From: Bipolaris cookei
Taxonomy: Eukaryota; Ascomycota; Dothideomycetes; Pleosporales; Pleosporaceae
Direction: 5' to 3'
Assembly: GCA_002286855.1 (NCBI GenBank)
Contig: NRSV01000006.1
Span: forward strand, 124,001-188,000
DNA: 64,000 nucleotides
Shown here: one piece after another, positions 46,746 through 59,832 of the stretch
How positions within the stretch are numbered: the first letter of the stretch is position 1
Layout: the number at the start of each line of letters is the position of its first letter
Notes under the pieces: generated by a model
What the model was told of the DNA's origin: nothing
Databases searched by the model: none
What the model saw: the letters and a program-made list of their open reading frames with translations, nothing else
Translations under genes and position numbers: made by a program

Positions 46746-49700
46746 GGTGTCGGTGTGGCTGTGAGTGTGATGGTGGTGGTAGGCGAGAGAGGCGTCGTGA
46801 GGCGTGCAAGGAGGCGGGTAAGAAGAGAGGGAAATGTGTGGGATCATTGCATGGGACAGTCGAGTGCGGCTCTCGAGGTGTAGGTTTAGAGACGGAGACG
46901 AAGACGGGTGGGCGAGGACCGGCAAGAGGATGCCGTGGGTGGGTTCAAGCCAAGGCAGAGGCACACGGTCGCTGTGGAAGGATGCTAGAGTGGTGGAGCC
47001 CTGGTCAGGAGCTAAACCCGATGATGCTTCAGGGTCTCCCGAGACGACAATCCCTGCGATGGCAGCGGCCTGTCCACCTGGAGGCCGGGGGGTGCGGCGG
47101 CGGCAAAATGCTCAATGGCGGGCGGAGCACTGGCCGTTGATGACGGCACCCGCCTCGTGACCGCGTGAGTCGCGCAGGCGGCGTGCAGAGCCAGCGGCGG
47201 CGTGTTGTGTACGGTATGGATTTTGATTTTGATTTGCTTTTTGATTGCTACCGTCGATTCTATGGCACAGCAGCAACAGTAGCACCAACAGCAGCAGCGG
47301 CGTGGTGCGACGATCGGCAACGACAGGACAAGGGCAGCGCAGCGCACCCACCCCAAGGAGTCGGATGAGTTGAAGCGGTCAATTAGCGTATGAGATGGCG
47401 GAGCAGCTGTGGCCACGAGGGGGTAGGGGAGTGGTAAAGTGGGTGTGAGAGCCGATTGGACAACGGGCAGTGGTCGGTGGCAGCAGCAGGACGCATGTAA
47501 ATATGGGTGGTATGTGAGACGGGGAGTACGTAGTGTATAGTAATGGCATTAGCAGCAGTTGGAAGGGGCCCGACGAGGCTGGTGCGTGTGGCCTAGCGGT
47601 GGTGGTGACGGCAGCTGGAGGAGGGAAAAGGGCCATGACGTCGTCTGAGCCTTGTGCACGACACGGGCGACACGGGCGACATGGGCGACATGGGCGACAC
47701 CGATCAATTTCCCCTTGCAGCCGGCTGACATCACCGAACGCTGCCATGGGTTCCGCTAGCCGCCCAAACTCTGTCGGCCGCCATGACGATTCTGTGTAAT
47801 ACATACATACATACATTGCTACATTGGTACGGAGTGTCGTAGTATGTACTCGTTGCATGGCCCAGCACACAGAGCCGCACATATGTATACGGCACGGCAC
47901 GGCACTGCACATGCCCACCCAGCGTGCAGAGTGTCCTTTTCATCCACACCGGTTCCTCGTCCCAAGGCATTGCGGGTCGTTGTGGCCACGCGCACACTGG
48001 ACGGCGGCCGTGATTGGCCCTGGCCTGCTGATCCGCCATTGTTGACTCTCTGTTTCGTCGGCCATGCACGCCCAATCTCGACGTGTACAAGATCGGCGGC
48101 CAGGACCCTGCGGCGGCCACTGCAATCGCCTGCCACTTTTGCCCTTGATGGCATTCTGCCAAATCCCGTCGTAACCAATCCGTCCCTCATGGCCAGTCGA
48201 CGACGCCACACCTGCACTCCGCCGCACTGGCTTCCACCACACATCTACTTACTCTACACAACCACGCACTGCATGTGTCTACACGCCTGTCCGTCTCCCT
48301 CCCCTCGCCTGTCTACAAAATCACCGACATGCCCCGTCTCCCCGACTCCGCACACGCCGCCACGGCCAATGACGAAATTGGTGTTTGATCACCCATGCCT
48401 GCCCAACCCCGGACGCTGACCCGACCGCTCGCTGTGCCTCCATTGCTCCATTTGGCCTGCGCCCGCTCAAGCCAAATCATCTGCTCTCCAACTCCTCCAA
48501 CTACTTCCGCACATTCCATCCACTGACTGGATGGAACTTTTCCCGCCCCCCGCCCGTCTAACTGAAATTGTCCCTCTTTGTGCCCGCCTGCCGATCCCCA
48601 GGATCATGACGTTCAACGTCCAAACGTGAAGAGAAAAAAAAACAAAAGCCTCCCTCCCCACGCTTCTGACTGGCTTAGCCACCTCTCCCATCATCGACAA
48701 GTCGTTTCACCACGCAGGTTGGCCCACCTCCCCGGTGCGATCCGCATCTCACTAGTCCCTCTACTCGTGCTCTGCTACACCCCGAGTGAACGCTGCAGAC
48801 GCTACATACTACTCTGCAGATACTTACCGATATAGATACTTTGATATGTACACATGTACATGGTCACCGCTGTTCTGCTACCCCGACGATCTTTCGGCAA
48901 CACGGCCCCTTTGGGTAGTAAGTAGGATTACTATACAGTACTCACTAAGTATTGCAAACACCAGCAGCGGCTGACATGCATCTTGCGCCAACTTTGGACC
49001 ATGCTCGGTAACCGTCGGTTTTGATACCATCTTTGCGTATCAACCCTTGAGTCGGTCCGCCCCCTCACCCCTTCTACCTGCACCACGCGTCTGTCCCCCA
49101 GCCTAAGACTCGAGTGTGTATCGAGTCGATGACGATCAGTACGGGGTCATTCAGATGACAGTCGCATCCTGTCCTATACTTTCTACTTCACCCAACAGAT
49201 CTCCCCTCCCCCTAAAGAGACCATGCCACGCACCAACACACACTTTGCAAATTACCTCTCCCGCTCCACTGCATGCTCACACAACTCATGTCCCGTGACG
49301 CGCCCACGCCCACTTCCACACCCAACTTGGCTCCTGCCCCTTCCCCCGCCGCAACTACTATGTAAATAGCACACGCACTAGCCGTAGTCGACCCCTTCGC
49401 CTAAAGTTCTTGCTGAATGCGTTTGCATGTTGCTAAGCTGTCGTCCCCGCTCGCTCTGCATCATCGTTGGTCCGGCATGTGCATAGCTGAGCCCACTTTT
49501 CGTTCTTCGGTGGTTCTTTAGCACACCGGCTTTGATTCATGCAATCGCGCTATCCGGCTTCTTCCCACTACGCCCAACCCCGACACTACAGTCGGCCCGA
49601 CGGCGGGTTGGAGCTTGCAATCACGCAACTCTCAAAACACCTGAAATTATCGAATTTGCCTAATAAAGCAACCAATCTACTCCTCCAAGCCAACCACTAG

Positions 49701-51575
49701 CCGCTGTCGTGCCGCTGTGTCACTGGCTGTGGAGTCATTGGACAATATCTCCGGTAGGGCTGCATCGCCAATGCTGTCTTGGGAAGCCGCTGTTGCTGCC
49801 AATGTTGCAGATTAACGGCTCTGGTCGCTGTACTGAGCTGTCGTGCTGCAAGTCATGCATGTCGAGATGGCATTACGACAGGTCCCAAGACTTGGATACA
49901 AAGCACCGCAGAACCACCGACGACTACGCGTCCCCTATAGCCCTCACCTTATACCAACTGTGGCCCTCCTCCGCAATCACTTGGCCGGGCGTATCACTCT
50001 CTTAGCTTCAACCGCTTAGAAAGCTTCTGTCCTCCCATGCCATGCGCCCCTCTCCGTATGTATCTCGGACACTTTTCCAACTCAACAACGTCACGACAAG
50101 AGTCATCAACTTGGTCCGTCCGACTCTCCACCTTGCCAGCAACTCCTCCATATATATACATACACATACATGTACATATATGCAGCACCGTTGCCAACAC
50201 ATCTCACCAGTGGAGCTGAAGACGCATGTACCTCTTTTTGGCCCCTTTGATGTCTAATACGTGTGAAGCACCAGCCCAAAATGAGCTTTGCACAGCTATG
50301 CTGGCCAAAGACGGGGTCGCCTTCTAACTCCATCGGACCCTGCATTGCACCACGATAGTATAGTCACATGGACACTGCTAACCCCCACCGACCACCTGAA
50401 TCATCCATCTGCATCACCCAGCAAGCCTTCTTGAATTCTGTGAGTTGTTCAGGCTTGTTCCGGGAGATTGCCGTCGGCTGGTTCAAGTGGACCGTCCACC
50501 CGAGTCTTGGCCGCACAAAGCAGATTTTTCTTGCCGCGTGGTGGACTATTTAAAGTGGACAGCGGGAAGAGAATCCATGTACACCTACTCTACAGGTCGG
50601 TGCAAATATGAAATCAACAAAGCTTCACATCCCAACAAACACATGTGTATGCCTATATACGTACATATACAGCGAGCAATCTGCCGAGTTGCCTTGTACC
50701 TTGCTTATTTTCCTTCAATAATGGCAAGTCTCTCGCTACAGATGGTCATTTGTATGTGCAATGCGCTACAATGCGTCTAGTGCCGTATTCGTCCAAATTA
50801 AATAGCACTACTATCAAGTTGCCTTCCATCGCTCCAGCACTACTACTGTGATGGACGGCAACCACAAGAGCCCAACATCCCGGTCAGGTACCGTAACAAC
50901 GGGCTCGTATCTGCAACGGGCTCGGCAACCCGGATCTATGGTAAGCATCGCTGTACGAGACCTTCTTGAGTATCCATCTTACTCCAAGTCGCTTCGTTCC
51001 CGTGTATGGCGCCTTCAAACTTCGGCCGTCGCATCCTGAGGCGGTTCTCAGCATGGGTCTGGCATGTCTGGCATACCATGTTGGACTGCCCACGGGATTG
51101 CGTCACGAGAAATCCGCGACACATGGTCCAAGCTCAAGCTGCTCTCTGTTGACAAAGTGAGGCCTTGACGACTGTAGCAGCGGCAGCGACGTGTGCATGT
51201 GCAAGCCGTCATCTGTGCCCGACTGCGTACCATTTAGTTTTTCACACTACTTACGCCGCTCGAAGGGACGTTACCCATCCAGCTCTCCCGTGTCCACTAA
51301 AAGCTTACGGCTACCTACCCCACCATGCATGGCATTCTGGAGCTCTCACTGCAGCTCCTCAACTCGTTGTATCCGGCTAGCCTGAGTGCGTACATTGTGT
51401 CCATCAAAGCGTCTTGCTCTTGCATCGCTTCGATGCAAATTGTTCATGTGTGTTTGAGCAGACTCACTGACTTTTAACAAGATGGTGGCCATGGAGCCCA
51501 GATTCCCATCCATGGTGAACAAGACGTAAAGCGTTAGTGCCATGGTGATTGCTCGCCTGATAAATATGGCAGCTG
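46746..51575. other. 4.8 kb divergent gene-free region
   Basis: The interval lies between the start codons of the SCOC-like gene and the phosphatase gene. No frame looks coding. It holds a 9-bp minisatellite at 47659-47703, CATA repeats near 47800-47815 and a TATACATA-rich patch near 50150-50180. Both promoters must lie here, but I see no decisive elements. A missing 5' exon of the phosphatase could lie near its right end. Confidence 0.45.
47659..47703. repeat. 9-bp minisatellite, CGACAYGGG x5
   Basis: Five head-to-tail copies of CGACACGGG or CGACATGGG, the last one cut at its end. Confidence 0.85.
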
Positions 51576-53315
51576 ATGAATACAGCAGCCACGCCAACAA
51601 CAAAGACGTCTGGCATTCCTGACTACTTTGTAACCGACGATGGTCATTTCCAAGGCCCAACCCAGACGGGCGCCGCCCCGTTTCTTGCACAGACAAACCT
51701 AGCACCCTTTGCCGGTGTGTCGTACATACCAAATACGCCATTGGAAACCCAAATGCCTATCCCAGGAAACCTACATAACAAGAATATCTTCCAAAGCTTG
51801 GCAAATCTTAGCCCTTACTTTCCTAATCCCCGCGGGTTCGGGGTGAATGAGTATCCAATTCCTCCTGGTGCCAACGTAACATGGCTCAACATGGTACATC
51901 GCCACGGCAGTCGCTATCCCGAAGTTAGTGGTGAAGCAGCCGAGCGGACTCTGGGAAAGAAGCTCACAAATGCGGCTGGGAAATTTACCGCCCACGGCCC
52001 TCTCTCGTTTCTAAACGATTGGAAGTTTTTGCTTGGCGCTGAGATTCTGGTTCCAAATGGCAAATATGAGCTGTTTCAGTCTGGCACGTTGCACTACTAT
52101 CAGTACGGCCACTTGTACCCCAACAATGGGAGCAAGATTGTAGTACGGAGCACCACGCAGCGGCGCATGACTGAATCAGCTGAATACTTTCTTGCGGGAT
52201 TCTTTGGCCTGCAATGGACGCAGAATGCAACACTGGAGCTTGCTATTGAAGCACCAGGGTTCAACAATACGCTGGCTGGTTACAAGCAATGCAATCATAC
52301 CAACTGGCAAGTAGCCAAGGACGGTAATACATAATGGACCCGTAAGATTCGATAGAAACTGATCAATCATAGCGCTCATGGACTGGGTGGGTGTGTACCT
52401 CCACGATGCCCATCAAAGGTTCAGAAGCAACATTACTGGTGATCTTGACTGGACCCTAAGCGATACATGTATGCTTTGGAAAATCAGTTCTTTTTGTGCA
52501 ATTTCGGACTAATATCTTGCAGACAATGCTCAAGCCCTCTGCTCATACGAGACTGTTTCTCTAGGATTCTCGCACTGGTGCAGCCTCTTCACCTACGAAG
52601 AATGGCAAGGTTTCGAATACGCACTCGACATTACCTTTCAAGCTGGCACGGGCTTTGCCTCACCTGTTGGCCGTGCCATTGGTATTGGTAAGTTGATACA
52701 TTAGACAATAACATCATGGCAATCTCCCCTCTCAGAACACTAACAATCATTCCAATAGGCTACGTTGAAGAAGTCCTCGCCCGCATGCAACACCATGTCC
52801 TAACCTTACCCTCTGCCCAGATCAACGTCACGCTCGACAACAACACTGTCACGTTTCCCATTGACCAGGCACTCAACCTGGACTTTAGCCACGACGCAGG
52901 CATCTTGAGCATCCTTGTCGCTTTTGGCCTCCGCCAATTCAACGACAAGCTGCCTACCACACACATCAAGCACGACCGTGAATTCATCCTCTCGCACCTC
53001 CAGCCGTTTGCCGGCCGTCTAGACATTGAAGTCATTCGGGCACCGGCGCCCGTCAACCCCAAGCGCAACCAAGACAACATTTATCTCGACGGCAAGCCCA
53101 CGAGCTACGTGCATTTCATCCTCAACCAGCGGACCATTCCGCTGGGCAAGAGCCACGCAGAGTGCGGGCAGCGAGATGACGGATGGTGTGAGATGGAGAC
53201 GTTTCTCAAGGTGATGCAGAAGCAGATTGAACTTGCCGACTACGACTTTGCATGCTTTGGCGAATACGAGAACCTCCCGTATGGCGAGGTGACGGATGGA
53301 AGACCATTGAAGTAG
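51576..53315 (+). CDS. Histidine acid phosphatase, phytase-like
   Basis: Cleaves phosphate monoesters, possibly phytate. Four exons: 51576-52323, 52373-52468, 52523-52687 and 52759-53315; introns are 49, 54 and 71 nt and phases agree, giving 521 residues. The catalytic Arg109-His110-Gly111 (MVHRHGSRYPE) holds the phospho-accepting histidine. The proton-donor pair His381-Asp382 lies in DFSHDAGI. 'LFTYEEWQGFEYALD' and 'PVGRAIGIGYVEEVLARMQ' are family blocks. Many Asn-x-Ser/Thr sites suggest passage through the secretory pathway, but the frame from the first ATG (MNTAATPTTKTSG) has no signal peptide or membrane anchor. Either a short 5' exon is missing, or the gene has lost it. The first donor (GTAATA) is weak, so that junction is the least certain. 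Confidence 0.85.
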
Positions 53316-53389
53316 TTTGATATCGTATCCAGCCTCTTTCTTCTTGCCAAAGAAAAACAATGTCACACCGCATTCTATGCTATAGGCTT

Positions 53390-55281
53390 TTAGGTGTCAA
53401 ACTTCAACACATCGACCCACGCCTCAGGCATGGGCCTTCCACCCACCCTCCCCTCATGCAACCACTTCTCGCCATCGTACCCAAACTCAATCAGCGCATC
53501 CTCGCTGCCCCACTCGCCTTGTCCACTCAATCCAATCGGCACCTTCCCTTCTCCCTTGACGCCTTGCACATAATCCACCGGAAACTGAATACACGGCACA
53601 CCGGTGAAATTCGCCAACCACACATACTCCATATTGTGAATCTGCATGTTCCCATTCGTAACGCCATGCGAGAGCTCCGCCTCATCAACGGGCCATCCCG
53701 CATTCGGCGTTGTAGGCGTGACAATGACGAGTCCCGGGTGGGCGCGAAACAAGTCGGCGAGATGCTGCATAAGGAGATTGCGGAGCCGCTGGGCGAGTAA
53801 AAAGTCCGTGGCGGGCGTTTGGCGGGCGACGCTCATGAGGATGCGGTTGGCGGGTGTGAGGTCGTAAATGGAGGATCGGTGGGCTGCGGCTCCCTCGGCC
53901 ATGATCGTCATGGCGTGTGCGAGTTGACCCTGGGCTAGCAAGGGGATGGAGATGTCTATGATGCTGTAGCCTAGTTCCTGTTCAAAGAATTTGAGGGCCG
54001 AGTAAAAGGATTCTTGGACGACGGGGTCGGACCGGTCAATCCATTGCTTGTATACTCCAAGTACCTTTTCGCGCGGGCCTGTCACTTTTCTCGGCGGGGC
54101 AAAGAGCGATGAGGGATATGTTGAGGGGTCTGGTTGGGCGAGCACCCGGTACGAGATCTCCAGGTCGGCCATGTTGCTTGCGAGGGGCCCACGCACGGTA
54201 ACGGATTTGCCGGAGTTGGGCATTGGGGCGATGGACACGCGGGAATGTGAGGGCTTGAGGCCGTATACGCCGCAGTAGTTGCTCGGGATGCGGACAGAGC
54301 CGCCGCCATCGGATCCAATGGCAAATGGTATCAAGCCGTGGCCTACGGCAGATGCGGCGCCGCCTGAAGAGCCTCCGGGGTAGTATAAGCTATTGTATGG
54401 GTTTCTTGGTGTACCCCAATTGGGATTGTTGTTGGTTGTATCTGTGTCTGTTTAGCCAGTTGCTCATATCACGATCCAGATATTAATGCCTCCTACCCAT
54501 GCCCAGTTCATGCATTGTGAGCGTCCCAACTAAGATGGCGCCTTCTTTCTCCAACATCTTTGCGCACCAGCTGCTTTCCTTGTTGCCACCATTGCTGTAG
54601 TCATACGTTGTGCCAACGTAGTGCTTGTAGTCCTTCACCCGCAAGTCGTCCTTGACGCCAAAGGGTACACCATCTAGTATTCCTAGCGGCTTTCCCTCTT
54701 TGTATCGCTGTGTAGAGGCTTCGGCAGCTTGCCTCACAAGATCTACTTTGGTTTCCATGAATGCTGTCGCATACGGCGAGCGCTGCGCGACATCTCTGCG
54801 GGTGAGCGGCAGCAGGCGTTCTATGACGTCCGACGGTGTGAATGCGCCATTCGAGTACCCGTCATGGAAATCTTTGACCGAGTAGAAACGGTTAGACGAC
54901 GCGTGGTCCAGTGGTGTGCGAAGGTTTGACTTGTCTGTATAGCTCTCCGGAGCTTCGTCGTCCAGTTGAGATAGTGGAATCACGGTTGGGTCATAACGCG
55001 CATCGACGCCGTCGAGCTGTCGGCATTGCCGCAGGGTGTTGAAGCCAGCATTGCTCCAGAGGATTCCGGGCACCAGAGGTACGGTCGCAACACTGAACGA
55101 GTCAGTCAGTGCGTCTGAGAAATTCACATGAGATAGAAGCTCACAGATTAGCAAGATGGTGCAGCAATGGCCCTTTGATCACCGGGTTCTTTCCTGGGGG
55201 TGGGGCTTGGTACGGCACGTCGTAAGGTTTGGGGGTTGGATAGTTGACGAAGCGAGAGAACAATTGCTGGCTTTCTGACAT
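53390..55281 (-). CDS. Amidase signature family enzyme
   Basis: A serine hydrolase acting on C-N amide bonds; substrate unknown. Three exons: 55281-55145, 55092-54497 and 54441-53390; 594 residues. The Ser-cisSer-Lys triad is complete: Lys193 (FGVKDD), Ser269 (first Ser of PGGSSGG) and Ser293 (GSDGGGSVRIP). The N-terminal 140 residues before the amidase core are unusual but in frame; they contain 'GKNPVIKGPLLHHLA', a block seen in related fungal amidases. The last acceptor is doubled: AG at 54449-54448 and AG at 54443-54442 both keep the frame and differ by two residues; I chose the second because it gives Met-Asp-Thr-Thr-Asn. There is no signal peptide. It ends only 74 bases from the phosphatase gene, tail to tail. 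Confidence 0.9.
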
Positions 55282-56277
55282 CCTGGCTACGTCTGACGGA
55301 ACCGAGTAAAAAACGTGTTGTATCAATGCACAAGAAGAGTAACCAGAGAATACTTTCGAGCAACCGTGAAGCTTGGGTCCAGGGTCTACATGTACCTCGG
55401 AATGTCACTAACGGCCATGCGCAATTTCACATGTCTCTTATATATCCTTGCAAGAAATGAACTCCACACCTACCAAAACTCAACATACTCTTGTATATAT
55501 GATTAATACATTGGAGTATATGCGTGATAGTGTGAGAAGTGGCAGTGCAGTGTGAGCAGTAGATAGTTGTGACGGTAGGAGCTAGCTGTAAGCGGCTTGG
55601 TCTTGGCGGCGACTGGTGTTTCTCAACACCCAAAACTTAGGAAAAAGATTTTTTCAAAAATTATCATAAACAAACATTCATTACTCCAGTACATACGACC
55701 ATTGGAAACTGAGAATTAGGCATCCCGTCCGATCTGCCCTATACAAGCAGTTTACCGGCGGATTAGTAGTTAGGTGGGTGACCACTAGCGAATCCCCGCT
55801 GTTGTATGTTTTTGCAACCTTTTATTTTTGCTTTTTTTGCCTGGGTCACGTGGCATGATTACGAGGTCATCGCCGGTGTGCTGTAGTATGCGGAAGTTGC
55901 GTGAGATTCCCGTCCATACTATCATTATCTTCAACACCAGAAGGATTTTTTCAATAAGCTTCACCATGTTACCAACAGGATTGATTAAGTGAAGACGCTC
56001 ATCATGCATGACTATCAGAATCCCATGCCAACAGCAAAAGTGATCTAATCCTCTTTCCCCGCCACCCCAACCAGCCCTGACACCCAAACAATAATACTGT
56101 AATCCCGTGTCTCCTCGAAAAGTGCCCTATTCCTCCAACACTAATTTTGAGGCCGTAATCATAGACTGATGATTCTTCTCCCAGACATTCGTGGAGTCAG
56201 TGCCGACCTACGTATTCCCCCATGTCAGCATAACTGTAGCCTGCTCTCCTTATCCGTCCGAAATTGCTCGTGTTTGT
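55282..56277. other. Intergenic, no gene seen
   Basis: About 1 kb between the amidase start and the stop of the Bap31-like gene, both on the minus strand. No coding signal or repeat stands out. Confidence 0.45.
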
Positions 56278-57120
56278 CTATTTTTTGCCAGCAACCTCAT
56301 CTCCCATGCGGTTGTACTCCTTCTGCATGTTCTCAACCTGCTTCTTCAGGTTCTCCATGTCACGGTCCTTGGCCTCAAGCTCTTTCCTGAGAGCACCAAC
56401 CTCGCCAGGGCCACCGGCGTTCTTCAGAGCAGAGTTCTTGCTCTTGGGGTCGCCCCTCAGGCTCTTGACCTCCTCTTCGAGACGGAGAACATCGAGGATC
56501 ATGACGTAAGTGCGGTTGAGGATGAGCGAAAGGAAGAGGGTGAAACCACAGAGGTACATGTTGCGCTGTGAGTAGAACTTGCGAGCCTGGACCTCCATGC
56601 GTTCGATACCTCCAGCAGCGACACTTCTTAAGGCGTTAGTCTTGCAACATAGTGGATGTGTTTGTCGACTTACCCTGAGCGGCCTTGGTCGTCTGAGCCA
56701 GAAAGCTCAATTTGCACGCGGTAGACGCGGTTCACACTGTCAATGAACAGTATGAGAATGAAGATGAACGTAATCTACACATGTCAGACGTGTCTTGTGC
56801 AAGACTATATTACCAACACATACTTTCATGCCATATTGTAATTTCGCTATTATCGGGCTCTCCGAAATGAAGGTAAAGAGCCTACGGCGCCATGTGAACG
56901 GCAGAGGAACTATGAGGGCACAGAAGATGAGCATCTCTGTCACCAAGAGGAGGAAGACCTAGAAGCAGGAGGCTGTCAGCATCAGGCCACATTCTCCTTC
57001 CAAAAGCAACGTGAACAGAGCATGCGAGCAACGAACACCGGATATCCAAGGCATCGTTGTGCTAGGAAAGGAGGCAGTTGAAGAAAGAGGATAGCTTACT
57101 AGACTGTAGTAGAGCGTCAT
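56278..57120 (-). CDS. Bap31-like ER membrane protein
   Basis: Homologue of BAP31/yeast Yet3, an ER protein that takes part in export and quality control of membrane proteins. Four exons: 57120-57100 (21 nt), 56958-56824, 56774-56674 and 56623-56278; introns are 141, 49 and 50 nt and phases agree, giving 200 residues. It starts MTLYYSLVFLLLVTEMLIF, as in the family. Three membrane helices lie at about 3-22, 46-64 and 100-122. 'LPFTWRRRLF' follows helix 1. The C-terminal 75 residues form a coiled coil with an 'LRKELEAKDRDMENLKKQVE' type heptad pattern, ending in Gly-Lys-Lys. The ER-return signal KKxx is not canonical here, since the two lysines are the final residues. Confidence 0.93.
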
Positions 57121-57505
57121 GTTGTTGGTGACGTGGTAATATTCGCACGACGCGAACTGGTGTTTGTGTGGGAGCGGGGTTGAGCGGGATCAACAATGAA
57201 GCTGAGAAGAGCTGACTTGCAGACAAATGTAGCAGCCAGAGAGGAGGTGATGAAGAAGTCGAGTGTTTGAGAGGATTGGAGGGGAGATGGGAGAGTGGGA
57301 ACTGGCGACGCGAATCTGATGTAGGAGCCGCAGGGTGCCTAGTTATGAAGCTCTACGTCACAGTCCCAGCTTGCTCACTAGCGCATGGGCCGCCGGTCTA
57401 GCCTCTTGTAGCTGCATTTGCACTCACTTTTTGAGCGAGTGCTTTTCTCTATTGAGCCCCAACGCCAACAACATATCGAGAACCTGCTTCTCGTTGCGCC
57501 ACGAA
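57121..57505. promoter_or_regulatory. Divergent promoter, Bap31-like / dus3
   Basis: 385 bases separate the two start codons. No in-frame start codon for Dus3 is seen upstream of 57506. Confidence 0.45.
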
Positions 57506-59832
57506 ATGTCTACTAGCAATGGAAACAGGGTTGAGCCCGGCCACCAGCCAACTGACGGCGGTACCGCACTCGATTCCAACGGCATAAATGGTGGCAATGG
57601 CATGGTTGATGTAAAATTCGAGACACCTTCGAGCCCAAAGAAGAGGGCCAGGACGAGCACCCCAGAGGCTGAGGGTGCTGCTGATACTTCTTTTAAGCGG
57701 GTCAAGGGTGTTGCGCCCATCAAGGCAGAGTATGCCGCATTGCCAACATAGAGGGACTCACGTGCTAAGAACACCAGATTTTTGATACACCGAAACGACA
57801 AGGTCGACGCAAGAGATCGTGTGATTGACGATGACGCGGCTGAGGCGGCCGATGCTGACCAAAAATCCGAAGGTCTACCCAAGACTGATGCCCGCGATGC
57901 TCCCAGAGGCAAGGGCAAGAATAAGAAAGAAAAGAAGCAAAAAGGCCAAAATACCAGTCGCACCTTTGGAAGCTCACGCGATAAGATACCTCTTTGCGGC
58001 ACTCGCGCACAGTATAATGAATTCTCGCCCAAGGATTGTCCATTTGGTGAAAAATGCAAGTTCGAACACGACCTCCGCAAGTACCTGAAGGAGGGCCGAC
58101 GAGAAGACTTGACCACTTTTGATGGCCAGTGCCCAATTTATGCCGTCAAAGGATTCTGTCATTTTGGTTGGAAGTGTCGTTTTGTTGGCAGTCACTCTGA
58201 AGAGCGTACCACTGAGGACGGCAGAAAAGAACTGGTACTGAAAGAGAATGCCGAACTCAAGGCGAAGCTATCCGGCGATGACGACGAGGCCGAAGCCGAA
58301 GTCGTTAACATTGTGCCCAAGGAAGTCAAATTTGGCCTATCAAGACGGAAGATTGGCACACCACGATCTGATCAGTACCTGCAATGGATCGAAAGCAACA
58401 GCCGAAACGAGCGAGACATGTTCGATGCTGCTCAGATGGACCCGGAAATCCTCAAGGAGGAGAAAGAAGCGCGCAGGGCAGAATATGTCGAAGCGCCTTT
58501 CAGACCGTCCGAGAAGCGAAGGTTATACTACGGACCTGAGACGCCTATGCTCGCACCTCTTACTACCCAGGGTAACCTGCCCTACCGGCGACTTTGTATA
58601 GACTTTGGCTGCCAAGTGACATGGAGCGAGATGGCTATGGGCATGCCTCTGATCCAAGGTGATAAAGGCGAATGGGCGCTCATGAAGGCTCACGAATCCG
58701 AGATCAGCCCACCAAAGTTCCTAGCAAAGAACACCGTTGTACAGGGCTACGAAAATTCTGCCGACCTCAAGTTCGGTGCCCAGATCGCTGCGAACAAGCC
58801 ATGGCTGGCTACAAAGACTGTAGAAGTGCTGACTGACCACTGCCCCAAGCTACGAGCTATCGATCTCAACTGTGGATGTCCGATCAACCTCGTTTGCGAA
58901 AAGGGAAGCGGCTCCGCACTACTAGACAGCGAAGCAAAACTAGAGCATATCCTCCGCGGCATGACTTATGTCTCCAAAGAAGTCCCCATCACCGTCAAGA
59001 TCCGCATGGGCACAAAAGACAACCATCCCACCGCACAGAAGCTCATCAAGCGTCTCGTCCTAGGCGGCCACGAAGCCGTCGAATCCGGCAAAGGCACATC
59101 CGGCATCGCAGCCATCACCCTCCACGGCCGCAGTAAGCAACAGCGCTACACCAAGAGCGCTGACTGGTCCTACATCGCCGAGTGCTCCGCCCTCATCAAT
59201 CGCCTACGCAAAGAAAAAGACGCCCAAACCGACACCATCGCCGAAGCCGATCCCCGCGACCTCGCAAACGGCGGCCACGTCTACTTCGTCGGCAACGGCG
59301 ACTGCTACTCTCACATTGACTACTACAACCACCTCGACAACGCAAAAGTCGACACCGTCATGGCCGGCCGGGGCGCCCTCATCAAGCCCTGGCTCTTCGA
59401 GGAAATCGAAAAGGGCCAGTACCTCGACAAGTCCGCTACTGAGCGCCTTTCCTATATTGAGAAATTCACAAAATACGGTCTTCAGACTTGGGGGTCCGAT
59501 GAGATGGGAATCGGGACTACGCGCCGCTTTTTGCTCGAGTGGCTGAGCTTTGCGCATCGATATGTGCCCGTGGGCTTGCTGGAGCATTTGCCGCCGCATA
59601 TTAATGATCGGCCACCGAGGTTTAGGGGACGGAATGAGCTGGAGACGTTGATGGCAAGTGAGCATTATAAGGATTGGATTAAGATTAGGTATGTTCTTTG
59701 TGTCGTGATTAGGAAGGTTGTATAGGTAACTGACATTGTGACAGTGAAATGTTCCTTGGGCCAGCTCATGAGAACTTCAAGTTTGAACCTAAGCATAAGT
59801 CGAATGCGTATGAGTTTGAGGCAGAGGGGTAG
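57506..59832 (+). CDS. dus3: tRNA-dihydrouridine(47) synthase Dus3
   Basis: A flavoenzyme that reduces uridine 47 in the variable loop of cytosolic tRNAs. Three exons: 57506-57729, 57778-59688 and 59745-59832; introns are 48 and 56 nt and phases agree, giving 740 residues. The N-terminus is disordered with basic Lys-rich runs. Two CCCH zinc fingers follow, with ligands Cys148/162/168-His172 and Cys193/202/208-His214, as in eukaryotic Dus3. The TIM-barrel begins near 'PMLAPLTTQGNLPYRRLC'. The catalytic Cys442 is in LNCGCPINLV. 'ITLHGRSKQQRYTKSADW' and 'VMAGRGALIKPWLFEEI' are the FMN and tRNA contact blocks. The end (FLGPAHENFKFEPKHKSNAY) is canonical. Confidence 0.96.
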
